DNA from: JBEKTY01 sp049515555
GTDB taxonomy: Bacteria > Planctomycetota > Planctomycetia > Pirellulales > Thermoguttaceae
Assembly (NCBI GenBank): GCA_049515555.1
Contig: JBEKTY010000308.1
Coordinates: 1 to 5,302, forward strand
Reading direction: 5' to 3'
Length of the DNA: 5,302 nucleotides
Of the stretch, positions 1 through 4,771 are shown in pieces. Position 1 is the stretch's first letter. The number at the start of each line of letters is the position of its first letter. Under the pieces are notes generated by a model, which had not been told where the DNA came from, did not search any database, and saw only the letters and a list, made by a program, of their open reading frames with translations. Made by a program: the position numbers and the translations under genes.

Positions 1-1
1 C

Positions 2-79
2 GAAATTGCAGGCGGCATCGCCGAACTGCGACGAAAACGAGCCGACTTGCGGGGAAGCCGTTTTGCGATGCCTCCGTAA
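2..79 (+). CDS. Possible 3' end of an upstream gene (partial)
   Basis: Frame 2 is open from the window edge to a TAA at 77-79 and encodes 25 residues ending in LRGSRFAMPP. The peptide (IAGGIAELRRKRADLRG region) has the Ala/Arg/Leu/Glu helix-like composition expected of a real C-terminus. The stop is followed after 5 nt by a perfect 7-bp inverted repeat (85-91/98-104), as often found after a gene end. The piece is too short to assign a family, and the frame could be open by chance. An overlapping frame at 6-218 is also open, but its Cys/Pro/Arg-rich peptide looks non-coding. Confidence 0.35.
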   Translation, partial: EIAGGIAELRRKRADLRGSRFAMPP

Positions 80-84
80 ACCCC

Positions 85-104
85 TGGCAACGCAGATGTT
101 GCCA
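85..104 (+). terminator. Small hairpin after the 2-79 stop codon
   Basis: TGGCAAC (85-91) and GTTGCCA (98-104) form a perfect 7-bp stem with a 6-nt loop, 5 nt after the TAA at 77-79. There is no T-run behind it, so it is not a classical intrinsic terminator. It may protect a transcript 3' end or be coincidental. Confidence 0.3.
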
Positions 105-181
105 ACAACGCAACCGGCTCGCATGCCCGGGGGGCTATCGACACGCCGCGGCCCGCCGGGTAGACTAGGGGCGCCCAACAC

Positions 182-291
182 AATAAAGGGCTTACCCCGT
201 GCCACAGTGGTGTCATAACATAGAGCCCGCGACGAGGTCACGGGTTGGCATTACCTAATAAAGAGCCCCGCGGCGGTGTCGCGGGGATGGC
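182..291 (+). repeat. Imperfect tandem repeat of hairpin-forming units upstream of the lipoprotein gene
   Basis: Two units align well with each other: 223-249 (GAGCCCGCGACGAGGTCACG then GGTTGGC) and 263-291 (GAGCCCCGCGGCGGTGTCGC then GGGGATGGC). Each has complementary ends: GCCCG/CGGGT in the first and CCCCGC/GCGGGG in the second, so each can fold as a hairpin. AATAAAG precedes the second unit, and a related AATAAAGGGC at 182-191 may mark a decayed third copy. The repeats lie in the leader region of the gene starting at 323. They could be a dispersed intergenic repeat or a structured 5' leader; the sequence alone does not decide. Confidence 0.45.
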
Positions 292-308
292 GGTGTTTTA
301 ACAAGAAG

Positions 309-315
309 AAGGAGG
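309..315 (+). promoter_or_regulatory. Strong Shine-Dalgarno of the lipoprotein gene
   Basis: AAGGAGG lies 7 nt before the ATG at 323, a near-perfect ribosome binding site that fixes the start. An ATG at 316 sits directly against this site in another frame and is too close to be used. Confidence 0.85.
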
Positions 316-322
316 ATGAACC

Positions 323-985
323 ATGTCGCGAAACCAGGGTCTTATCTCGCTTGCGGTGTCCTGCGCTGTGACGGCCGCGCTGGCGCTAGTGGTCGGCTGC
401 TCGCCGGCCGCGCCCGAGAAGGAGCAGAAGAAGAAAACCGAGCCGGGCCAGGCGGAAACCTACAAGACGCCGGCGGTGCAAGTCAACGACATTCCCGAGC
501 CGCCCACACGAGCGACGCCGCCGCGCACCGAGCAGCCCATCACGCTGCCCAGCCCCGAGCTCCCCAAGGTCGAGCCGACGGCCGAACCGGCCAAGCCCGC
601 AGTAGAGCCCGTGAAGCCGGAGGCCCCCAAGACCGAGCCGGCCAAGCCGGCTGCCAAGTACGAGCCGCCGAAGGACGGAGAAACCCCTGAGGCGCCCAAG
701 CCTAAGTCGCCCACGGCCGAAACGCCCAAGGCCGAAACGCCTAAGACCGACACACCGAAGGCCGAGGAGAAGAAAGCCGACGAGAAGAAGGCTGCTGAGG
801 AAAAGAAAGCCGACGAGAAGAAGGCTGCCGAGGAGAAGAAAGCCGACGAGAAGAAGGCTGCTGAGGAGAAGAAAGCCGACGATAAGAAGGCTGACGAGAA
901 GAAGGCCGATGAGAAGGCCGAGTCGGCCAAGCCCGACAGCACGCCAGCAAAGGCTGATAAGAAGGAAGACGAGAGCGCGAAGTAG
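323..985 (+). CDS. Lys/Glu/Ala/Pro-rich low-complexity lipoprotein
   Basis: This encodes 220 residues starting at an ATG with a strong Shine-Dalgarno site. Residues 1-25 form a lipoprotein signal peptide: an N-terminal Arg, a hydrophobic core, then V23-V24-G25-C26 as lipobox, so Cys26 would be lipidated and the protein anchored in a membrane facing the periplasm. Ser27 follows, with no Asp retention signal. Residues about 30-145 are Pro/Lys/Glu/Thr-rich with repeated PKxE and ETPK words, likely extended. Residues 148-191 are four copies of the 11-residue unit EEKKADEKKAA, encoded by four nearly identical 33-bp repeats (764-895), and probably form a highly charged helix. No enzymatic domain is seen. 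By analogy it could be a surface or envelope spacer; the actual role is unknown. Long open frames on the opposite strand here come from the GC-rich repeats. Confidence 0.85.
   Translation: MSRNQGLISLAVSCAVTAALALVVGCSPAAPEKEQKKKTEPGQAETYKTPAVQVNDIPEPPTRATPPRTEQPITLPSPELPKVEPTAEPAKPAVEPVKPEAPKTEPAKPAAKYEPPKDGETPEAPKPKSPTAETPKAETPKTDTPKAEEKKADEKKAAEEKKADEKKAAEEKKADEKKAAEEKKADDKKADEKKADEKAESAKPDSTPAKADKKEDESAK
764..895 (+). repeat. Four in-frame 33-bp tandem repeats inside the lipoprotein gene
   Basis: Units start at 764, 797, 830 and 863 and each encode EEKKADEKKAA (the last ends DDKKAD). Copies differ by only one to a few bases, mostly synonymous (GAG/GAA, GCT/GCC), so the array is recent or homogenised and could vary in copy number between strains without breaking the frame. 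Confidence 0.9.
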
Positions 986-1012
986 TTCGCGTTGGCAGCA
1001 GCAGTAGTCGTA

Positions 1013-1152
1013 GGGTGGGTCGAGCGCGAGCGAGCCCCACCGGAACCACGACGGAGGACGGGCGGCGGGCGACGGACGGAAGCATTCCAGTCCGTCGTCC
1101 GTCTCCCGTCGTCCGTCGAAAATGGTGGGGCTCGCTCGCGCTCGACCCACCC
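1013..1152. repeat. Fold-back (MITE-like) element with perfect 29-bp inverted arms
   Basis: Positions 1013-1041 (beginning GGGTGGGTCGAGCGCGAGCG) are the exact reverse complement of 1124-1152. The 82-bp centre is itself an imperfect inverted repeat: a GACGG/GGACGG-rich half (about 1049-1080) opposed to a CCGTC/GTCCGTC half (about 1091-1118). The whole would fold into one long hairpin. It carries no transposase and lies between two + strand genes (stop at 985, ndk at 1217), so it may be a non-autonomous mobile repeat or a transcribed structured intergenic repeat. The stretch 986-1216 holds nothing else recognisable. Confidence 0.85.
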
Positions 1153-1216
1153 ACAGATTTCTGGCCTTCTGCAACCGTAGCAAAGTAGCCTCGGTCCTGC
1201 AATCAGAAAGCCAAGC

Positions 1217-1678
1217 ATGGAACGGACGCTCGTCTTGTTGAAGCCCGACTGCCTCCAGCGCCGGCTGATCGGTCGCCTGCTGACCCGGCTGGAAGACAAG
1301 GGCCTGAACCTGATTGCCATGAAGCTGATGCGCGTCACGCCCGCCTTGGCCAAGCGGCACTACGCCCAGCACGTCCACAAGGAATGGTACCCGAGCTTGG
1401 AGGCGTTCATTACGGCGGGGCCGCTGGTGGCGGCGATTGTCGAGGGCCCGCAGGCCGTCCGCGTGGTCCGCGAGATGGTCGGGGCCACCCACGGCCTGGA
1501 GGCCGCGCCGGGCACCATCCGCGGCGACTACGGCTCCAGCCAGCAGATGAACCTGGTCCACGCCTCCGACGGGCCCGAAAGCGCCCGGCGCGAAATGAAC
1601 ATCTTCTTCCGCACCAGCGAAATCCACGGCTACGAGCCCACCATCACCCGCTGGCTCCGCACCGCTAACGAACAGTAG
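1217..1678 (+). CDS. ndk: Nucleoside diphosphate kinase
   Basis: The 153-residue product catalyses transfer of the gamma-phosphate from ATP to NDPs or dNDPs through a phospho-histidine, balancing NTP and dNTP pools in the cytoplasm. Length and motifs fit the family. The N-terminal TLVLLKPD gives ATP-contact Lys9. Arg85 lies in the VVREMVGAT stretch, with Thr91 closing it, and PGTIRGDYG carries Arg102. The active-site stretch NLVHASD gives Asn112 and catalytic His115; Ala116 replaces the commoner Gly after the histidine. The numbering is 3 below human Nm23, as expected for a short N-terminus. The ATG at 1217 gives a family-typical start but has only a weak purine stretch (AGAAAG) upstream. It stands alone between a fold-back repeat and convergent pyrF, so it is probably monocistronic. 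Confidence 0.97.
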   Translation: MERTLVLLKPDCLQRRLIGRLLTRLEDKGLNLIAMKLMRVTPALAKRHYAQHVHKEWYPSLEAFITAGPLVAAIVEGPQAVRVVREMVGATHGLEAAPGTIRGDYGSSQQMNLVHASDGPESARREMNIFFRTSEIHGYEPTITRWLRTANEQ

Positions 1679-1725
1679 CGGCCGCCCAAACGGGTCGGAC
1701 GGGGAATGATCAAATGCCGAAATGT

Positions 1726-1774
1726 TCAATGTTCAATGGGCGCGGCGCCCCGGCCCTCCCTCATTGAACATTGA
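1726..1774 (+). terminator. Inverted repeat downstream of ndk, possible terminator
   Basis: TCAATGTTCAATG (1726-1738) is the exact reverse complement of 1762-1774. The interior holds a second small GC stem (GGGCG/CGCCC, 1738-1750). A run of seven T follows at 1783-1789, 8 nt after the stem. The gap is long for a classical intrinsic terminator, but the location 48 bp after the ndk stop fits transcript ending. The TTCAATG words are internally repeated, so this may also be a dispersed intergenic repeat. Confidence 0.5.
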
Positions 1775-1792
1775 GCCTTTGCTTTTTTTGGT

Positions 1793-1836
1793 TATTCCCC
1801 CCGTGTCTCCGTGTCTCCTTGTCCCCGCGTCCCCCG
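1793..1836. repeat. CCGTGTCTCC-type simple repeat between ndk and pyrF
   Basis: Short C-rich words (CCGTGTCTCCGTGTCTCCTTG, then GTCCCCGCGTCCCCC) recur with a period of roughly 8-10 bp immediately beyond the pyrF stop. It is low-complexity intergenic sequence with no gene, and no terminator hairpin for pyrF is evident in it. Confidence 0.4.
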
Positions 1837-1840
1837 CCGC

Positions 1841-2758
1841 TCACAGCCGCCCGGCGGGCGTCTCGGCGCGGAGCTGCTCGATCATGTCGCAGGTCGCCGC
1901 CTCGATGGCCTGTTGCCAACCGCCGGCGCCGAACCGCTGGGCATAGGGCCGCTGGCGGTAGGCGAAGATAATGCCGCGGGAATTATTGATAATGGCCCCC
2001 CGGCCCTCGGCGTCGAAGGCGTCGGCCACATCGGCCGCCTTCCCGCCCTGGCTGCCATAGCCCGGCACGAGCAGCCAGGCATGTGGCATTTGGGCCCGCA
2101 AAGCGGCGAGTTGCTCGGGATATGTGGCCCCCACCACGGCCCCCACCACCCCATAGCCGCTCGTGCCCGCCGTCGCCGCGGCCAATTGCTCTACGTATCG
2201 GGCCACGTGGCCGTACAGCGGCCGGCCATCGGCCACAAGGTCCTGGAACATGCGTCCGCCGGGGTTCGAGGTCTTGACCAGCACGAACACCCCGGCCGCC
2301 TGGCGGACCGCCACGTCGACGAACGGCTGGAGGCTGTCGTCGCCCAAATACGGGCTCACCGTCAGGGCGTCGGCGCCCCATGCACTTTGCCGGCCCAAGA
2401 AACCCTCGGCGTAGGCTGCGGCGGTCGAGCCGATGTCGTTCCGCTTGCCGTCCAGCAGCACGAGCAGACCTTTTTCCCGGGCGTAGCCGATGACCTCGGC
2501 CAGGGCGGCCATTCCGGCCGGCCCAAGCTGCTCGAAGAAGGCGGCCTGGGGCTTGACCGCCGCCACCCGCGGGGCAACGACGTCCACGATCCCGCGGCAG
2601 AACAGCGCGAAAGCGGCCGCCAACTCCGCCGGTCCGCGGCCGGCCCCTTCGCCCAGCAGGCCCGGCGGCAGCATGTCGGCCCGCGGGTCCAGGCCCACCA
2701 GCACCGGGTTCCGGCAGCGCCGCACGGCCGCATCGAGCCGATCGGGAAAGGAAAGCAT
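1841..2758 (-). CDS. pyrF: Orotidine 5'-phosphate decarboxylase (type 2 PyrF)
   Basis: The 305-residue product decarboxylates OMP to UMP, the last step of de novo pyrimidine synthesis, in the cytoplasm. It is a TIM-barrel enzyme of the longer 'type 2' subfamily, whose usual size is about 270-310 residues. Seen in order: GLDPR (residues 22-26), substrate-binding Lys69 in AVKPQAAFFE, the catalytic Asp-Lys-Asp set in LLDGKRNDIGSTA (Asp103, Lys105, Asp108), VKTSNPGG (161-168), and the phosphate-gripping VPGYGSQGG (231-239) and NNSRGI (Arg261). The ATG at 2758 was chosen because MLSFPDRL fits the family N-terminus. The frame stays open far upstream only because it runs through repeats and across the tRNA. 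The ribosome binding site is weak (AAAGGG, about 9 nt upstream). It is convergent with ndk, 162 bp apart. Confidence 0.96.
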   Translation of the reverse strand: MLSFPDRLDAAVRRCRNPVLVGLDPRADMLPPGLLGEGAGRGPAELAAAFALFCRGIVDVVAPRVAAVKPQAAFFEQLGPAGMAALAEVIGYAREKGLLVLLDGKRNDIGSTAAAYAEGFLGRQSAWGADALTVSPYLGDDSLQPFVDVAVRQAAGVFVLVKTSNPGGRMFQDLVADGRPLYGHVARYVEQLAAATAGTSGYGVVGAVVGATYPEQLAALRAQMPHAWLLVPGYGSQGGKAADVADAFDAEGRGAIINNSRGIIFAYRQRPYAQRFGAGGWQQAIEAATCDMIEQLRAETPAGRL

Positions 2759-2833
2759 CTTCTGGCCCTTTACGTTTTGTTGGGATGAACCCTCTACCTT
2801 ACCGTATTCCGCCAAGAAATCGAGCCCCGGCCA

Positions 2834-3003
2834 CTGGACGACGGACGACGGGCGACGGACGATGGGGAGGTGGGCCGGGGGTGGTGTACCCGGAGGGGGT
2901 ACGGGCCGCGGCCTCCGTCCGTCGTCCGTCGCTCTTCCTTCCGTCGTCCGTCGTCCGTCCTCCGTCGCTCTTCCCTCCGTCGTCCGTCGTCCGTCGCCCG
3001 TCG
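2834..3003. repeat. GTCCGTC repeat array with fold-back arms upstream of pyrF
   Basis: The left part (2836-2862) is built of GACGACGG words and the right part (2917-3003) of CCGTCGTC words. The 17-bp segments 2846-2862 and 2987-3003 are exact reverse complements. The right part also contains a direct repeat of 36-bp period: CTCTTCC at 2932 and 2968, each followed by CCGTCGTCCGTCGTCCGTC. The middle holds a small hairpin GTACCC/GGGTAC (2886-2902). Its words match the core of the fold-back repeat at 1013-1152, so both belong to one repeat family. It occupies most of the space between pyrF and the tRNA and keeps all frames open artificially. Confidence 0.8.
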
Positions 3004-3014
3004 CTTTACACCGG

Positions 3015-3043
3015 TTGCAGGACTGCGGCCGATGTGCGATACT
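3015..3043 (+). promoter_or_regulatory. Candidate sigma70-type promoter of tRNA-Pro
   Basis: TTGCAG (3015-3020) and GATACT (3038-3043) are separated by exactly 17 nt. They match the -35 consensus at 3 of 6 and the -10 consensus at 4 of 6 positions. The predicted start near 3050 is about 33 nt before the mature tRNA. This is a plausible but unproven promoter. Confidence 0.45.
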
Positions 3044-3082
3044 AAACAGTGCCGGCAGGCCGTGCTGCGGCCTTGGCTGGTG

Positions 3083-3157
3083 CGGGGCGTGGCGCAGTCT
3101 GGCTAGCGCGTCTGAATGGGGTTCAGAAGGTCGCTGGTTCGAATCCAGTCGCCCCGA
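3083..3157 (+). tRNA. tRNA-Pro (anticodon GGG)
   Basis: The cloverleaf is complete. The acceptor CGGGGCG (3083-3089) pairs with CGCCCCG (3150-3156), with discriminator A3157. The D stem is GCGC/GCGC, the anticodon stem is TCTGA/TCAGA around loop ATGGGGT giving anticodon GGG, the variable loop is 5 nt, and the T arm is GCTGG-TTCGAAT-CCAGT with one G-U pair. Length is 75 nt. The next bases are CAA, so CCA is not encoded and must be added by nucleotidyltransferase. It decodes CCC (and CCU by wobble). The integrase gene directly downstream suggests the 3' half serves as the integration site while keeping the tRNA intact. Confidence 0.97.
3131..3157 (+). other. Inferred attachment site (att) in the tRNA-Pro 3' end
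   Basis: A tyrosine-recombinase gene begins about 140 bp after the tRNA and reads away from it, the usual layout when an element has inserted into the T-arm/acceptor 3' part of a tRNA. I saw no second copy of GGTTCGAATCCAGTCGCCCC within the window, so the other att copy must lie beyond the right edge if the element is intact. The exact core cannot be set from one copy. Confidence 0.5.
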
Positions 3158-3163
3158 CAACGG

Positions 3164-3202
3164 AAAGCCTTCCGTAGCAACGAGTTGCTGAAGGCTTTTC
3201 TT
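3164..3202 (+). terminator. Hairpin with short T-run after tRNA-Pro
   Basis: AAAGCCTTC (3164-3172) pairs with GAAGGCTTT (3190-3198), and an inner AGCAAC/GTTGCT stem (3176-3181/3184-3189) continues the helix past a 3-nt bulge. TTTTCTT follows on the 3' side (from 3196). This is a good intrinsic terminator for the tRNA transcript, although on the element model this sequence belongs to the inserted DNA. An alternative small hairpin CGGAA/TTCCG (3161-3174) competes for the same left arm. Confidence 0.65.
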
Positions 3203-3229
3203 ATGCGCGCAGAGACCCGCTTGCCTTCG

Positions 3230-3248
3230 TGCACAAGAAAATGCACAA
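3230..3248 (+). repeat. Two TGCACAA direct repeats before the integrase gene
   Basis: TGCACAA occurs at 3230-3236 and 3242-3248, 12 bp apart, between the presumed att site and the integrase start. Closely spaced direct repeats here could be integrase arm-type or excisionase binding sites. The motif is short, so chance is possible. Confidence 0.3.
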
Positions 3249-3298
3249 TATCCTAAACGGTGTCGACCAGTGAAAGCGACCGGGTAGAGAGGTCTATT

Positions 3299-4366
3299 GT
3301 GCCCAGACCATGGTGGCGAAAGACGAACAAAGCGTGGTACGTAACGATCAATGGCCAGCAAGAATTGCTGTGCAAGGCCCCGTCGAAGTCCGACCGGAAG
3401 GGCCAGGACAAGGCCGATAGGGAACTCCAGAAACTGCTGGCCGTTCGGCAGTCCATGGGCTACGATGCCACGATCGCTGGTGTCCTCAAAGAGTTCCTCG
3501 AATGGTCGCAGACCAATCAATCAGCCAAGACCTATCGGGGCTACAAGGACCTCCTACAGAGTTTCCTGGATCATGTCGAGGTAGCTTTCGTCCGGCAGTT
3601 GAAGCCGATCCATATAACGAAGTGGCTTGATGCCCACAAGCCGAAGGGTAAGCACGTTGGGTGGGGGCCTTCAGGCCGACGGGCAGCCATCGTCGCGGTC
3701 AAGCGGGCGCTGAACTGGGCGGTCGAGCAAGGCTTGATCGAAAAGAACCCTGTGTTCTTGGTCAAGCTCCCCCCGCCAGTCCGTCGCGAGGTGCTGATCT
3801 CCGACGAGACCCATAGGAAAGTCCTCCGCGCCGTGGGTCGATCGTTCCGGCGCGTGGTTCGCGTCATGCGGGCCACGGGCTGCCGGCCCATCGAAGTGCG
3901 GACGGTCACGGCGAAGGAGGTCAATTTGGAGCTGGAAGCCTGGGTATTTCCTGTCGGCCACCCGGCCAACAAGACAGGAAAGCGGACGAGGCGGCCACGG
4001 GTAACGTATCTCACCAAATCCGTCCAGCGGCTCGTGAGGGCACTGATTAAGCGTTACCCGACTGGCCCGTTGTTTCGGAACAAGTGGGGCAAACCATGGA
4101 CTAGCAATGCGTTCCGTCTGCGCTGGAAGCATCTCCGCGAAAAGCTCTCCTTGCCGGCCGGAACCTGTGCCTACGCGATCCGCCACACGTATACGACCGA
4201 GGGCCTGGAACGCGGCGTGCCGGTGGCCACGATGGCCGAGCTTCTCGGGCACCAGGACCTGGGCATGATCAGCCGTCACTACGGCCACCTGGCCCAGAAG
4301 TCACAGCACCTCCTCGACGCAGCAGAGCAAGCTGCCGCGGTCCGATCATCAAGTGGGAAGTCTTGA
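3299..4366 (+). CDS. Tyrosine recombinase / phage-type integrase
   Basis: This catalyses site-specific recombination between the element and the tRNA-Pro site through a 3'-phosphotyrosine. From GTG 3299 it has 355 residues, a normal size. The N-terminus PRPWWRKTNKAWYVTINGQQ is an arm-binding-like beta segment. A SAM-like core-binding domain spans about 58-150 and the catalytic domain about 165-345. Catalytic residues visible are Arg196 (TGCRPIEVR), probable Lys225, Arg295 in AYAIRHT, His318 (ELLGH) and nucleophile Tyr328 (RHYGHL). The box II histidine is Tyr292, a substitution I believe occurs in related integrases. GTG 3299 was chosen because GAGAGG lies 6 nt upstream and the protein then begins at the conserved PRPWW. 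GTG 3260 (368 residues, no ribosome binding site, stop at 3254 just before it) is the alternative. Its 3' end overlaps a convergent HTH gene by 98 bp. Confidence 0.95.
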   Translation: MPRPWWRKTNKAWYVTINGQQELLCKAPSKSDRKGQDKADRELQKLLAVRQSMGYDATIAGVLKEFLEWSQTNQSAKTYRGYKDLLQSFLDHVEVAFVRQLKPIHITKWLDAHKPKGKHVGWGPSGRRAAIVAVKRALNWAVEQGLIEKNPVFLVKLPPPVRREVLISDETHRKVLRAVGRSFRRVVRVMRATGCRPIEVRTVTAKEVNLELEAWVFPVGHPANKTGKRTRRPRVTYLTKSVQRLVRALIKRYPTGPLFRNKWGKPWTSNAFRLRWKHLREKLSLPAGTCAYAIRHTYTTEGLERGVPVATMAELLGHQDLGMISRHYGHLAQKSQHLLDAAEQAAAVRSSSGKS

Positions 4367-4676
4367 ACGGCGGGCGGGCAGCGCGGGGATTCTTCACCCT
4401 GGGAACGGGCTGCGCGACGTGCTCCATGACCAGCGGTTGCCGGGATACCCGGCAGTCTTCCAGGTAGTCCTCGACGTCCGCCCCGGCGAGCCGGATCGCA
4501 TTGGCGATTCGGTAGTGGGGCAGTTTGCCTTCGGTAATGAGATTGTAGACCGTCCGCGTCGAAACGGTGAGCAAGTCGGCGGTTTGGCGAACCGTAAGCA
4601 GGGCAGGCTGGGCTGCACCGTTGCCCCGGTCGCCGCCAGTTGGGGCCTCGATTCTCACTTTTCTCACTTTGCTCAA
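4269..4676 (-). CDS. Excisionase-like helix-turn-helix DNA-binding protein
   Basis: With a TTG start at 4676 this encodes 135 residues. Residues about 25-70 form a single MerR/excisionase-type HTH: LLTVRQTADLLTVSTRTVYN (HTH proper), then LITEGKLPHYRI (recognition/wing) and DVEDYLED, matching the family pattern ending in the D-[LV]-E-x-[YF]-[LI] helix. It probably controls excision or integrase expression. The start is uncertain. TTG 4676 overlaps the TGA (4675-4673) of the preceding frame as TTGA, suggesting coupling, and gives MSKVRKVR. GTG 4667 and 4658 are alternatives, and the frame is open up to ATG 4835. The C-terminal tail after residue about 77 is Arg/Pro/Gly-rich, unlike a domain, and its last third is antisense to the integrase catalytic end. 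The original C-terminus may have been lost. Confidence 0.75.
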   Translation of the reverse strand: MSKVRKVRIEAPTGGDRGNGAAQPALLTVRQTADLLTVSTRTVYNLITEGKLPHYRIANAIRLAGADVEDYLEDCRVSRQPLVMEHVAQPVPRVKNPRAARPPFKTSHLMIGPRQLALLRRGGAVTSGPGGRSDG

Positions 4677-4771
4677 CTCGCATACCCCGGCGCGTCGATC
4701 CGGCCGAGTTCCGCCAGCCGCCGGTAGAGCGCGGCTTGGCTCTTCCCCGTCCGTTCTGTCCATGCCTGCAC
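4673..4771 (-). pseudogene. C-terminal fragment of an HTH-like protein preceding the HTH gene
   Basis: A frame ending at TGA 4675-4673 encodes, from GTG 4771, VQAWTERTGKSQAALYRRLA then ELGRIDAPGYAS. The central 'ERTGKSQAALYRRLAELG' reads like a helix-turn-helix (Thr-Gly-Lys-Ser-x-Ala-x-Leu-Tyr-Arg-Arg-Leu). The frame is open only back to a stop at 4822-4820, and the upstream peptide (CHRTTVTRRLWCIVQQ) looks unrelated. I read this as the 3' remnant of a gene once placed before the excisionase-like gene and coupled to it by TTGA, its front replaced by the NACHT-like fragment. A 32-residue standalone peptide from GTG 4771 cannot be excluded. Function is unknown. Confidence 0.4.

Noticed and set aside
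6..218. Small plus-strand open frame of 70 codons
   Set aside because: The Cys/Pro/Arg-rich peptide shows no domain and the start has no ribosome binding site. It conflicts with the better frame ending at 79.
460..1353. Minus-strand open frame with Ser/Ala/Phe repeats (SSAFFSSAAFF)
   Set aside because: It is the reverse-strand reading of the 33-bp repeats of the lipoprotein, with no start signal and no family resemblance.
386..1729. Long minus-strand open frame (447 codons) opposite the lipoprotein and ndk genes
   Set aside because: It is antisense to two well-supported genes and crosses the fold-back repeat. Its Leu/Gly/Arg low-complexity peptide is the mirror of the Lys/Glu repeats.
2834..3003. 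CRISPR array
   Set aside because: The repeats are short, degenerate and abutting, with no constant spacers of 25-40 bp and no cas genes nearby.
2490..3191. Plus-strand open frame over pyrF start, repeats and tRNA
   Set aside because: It is antisense to pyrF and then translates the repeat array and the tRNA; no protein-like features.
2759..3520. N-terminal extension of pyrF
   Set aside because: The frame is open only because of the GTCCGTC repeats and it runs through the tRNA. The PyrF family N-terminus fits the ATG at 2758.
4353..4727. Plus-strand open frame opposite the HTH gene
   Set aside because: It is antisense to the clear HTH motif, with no recognisable protein features.
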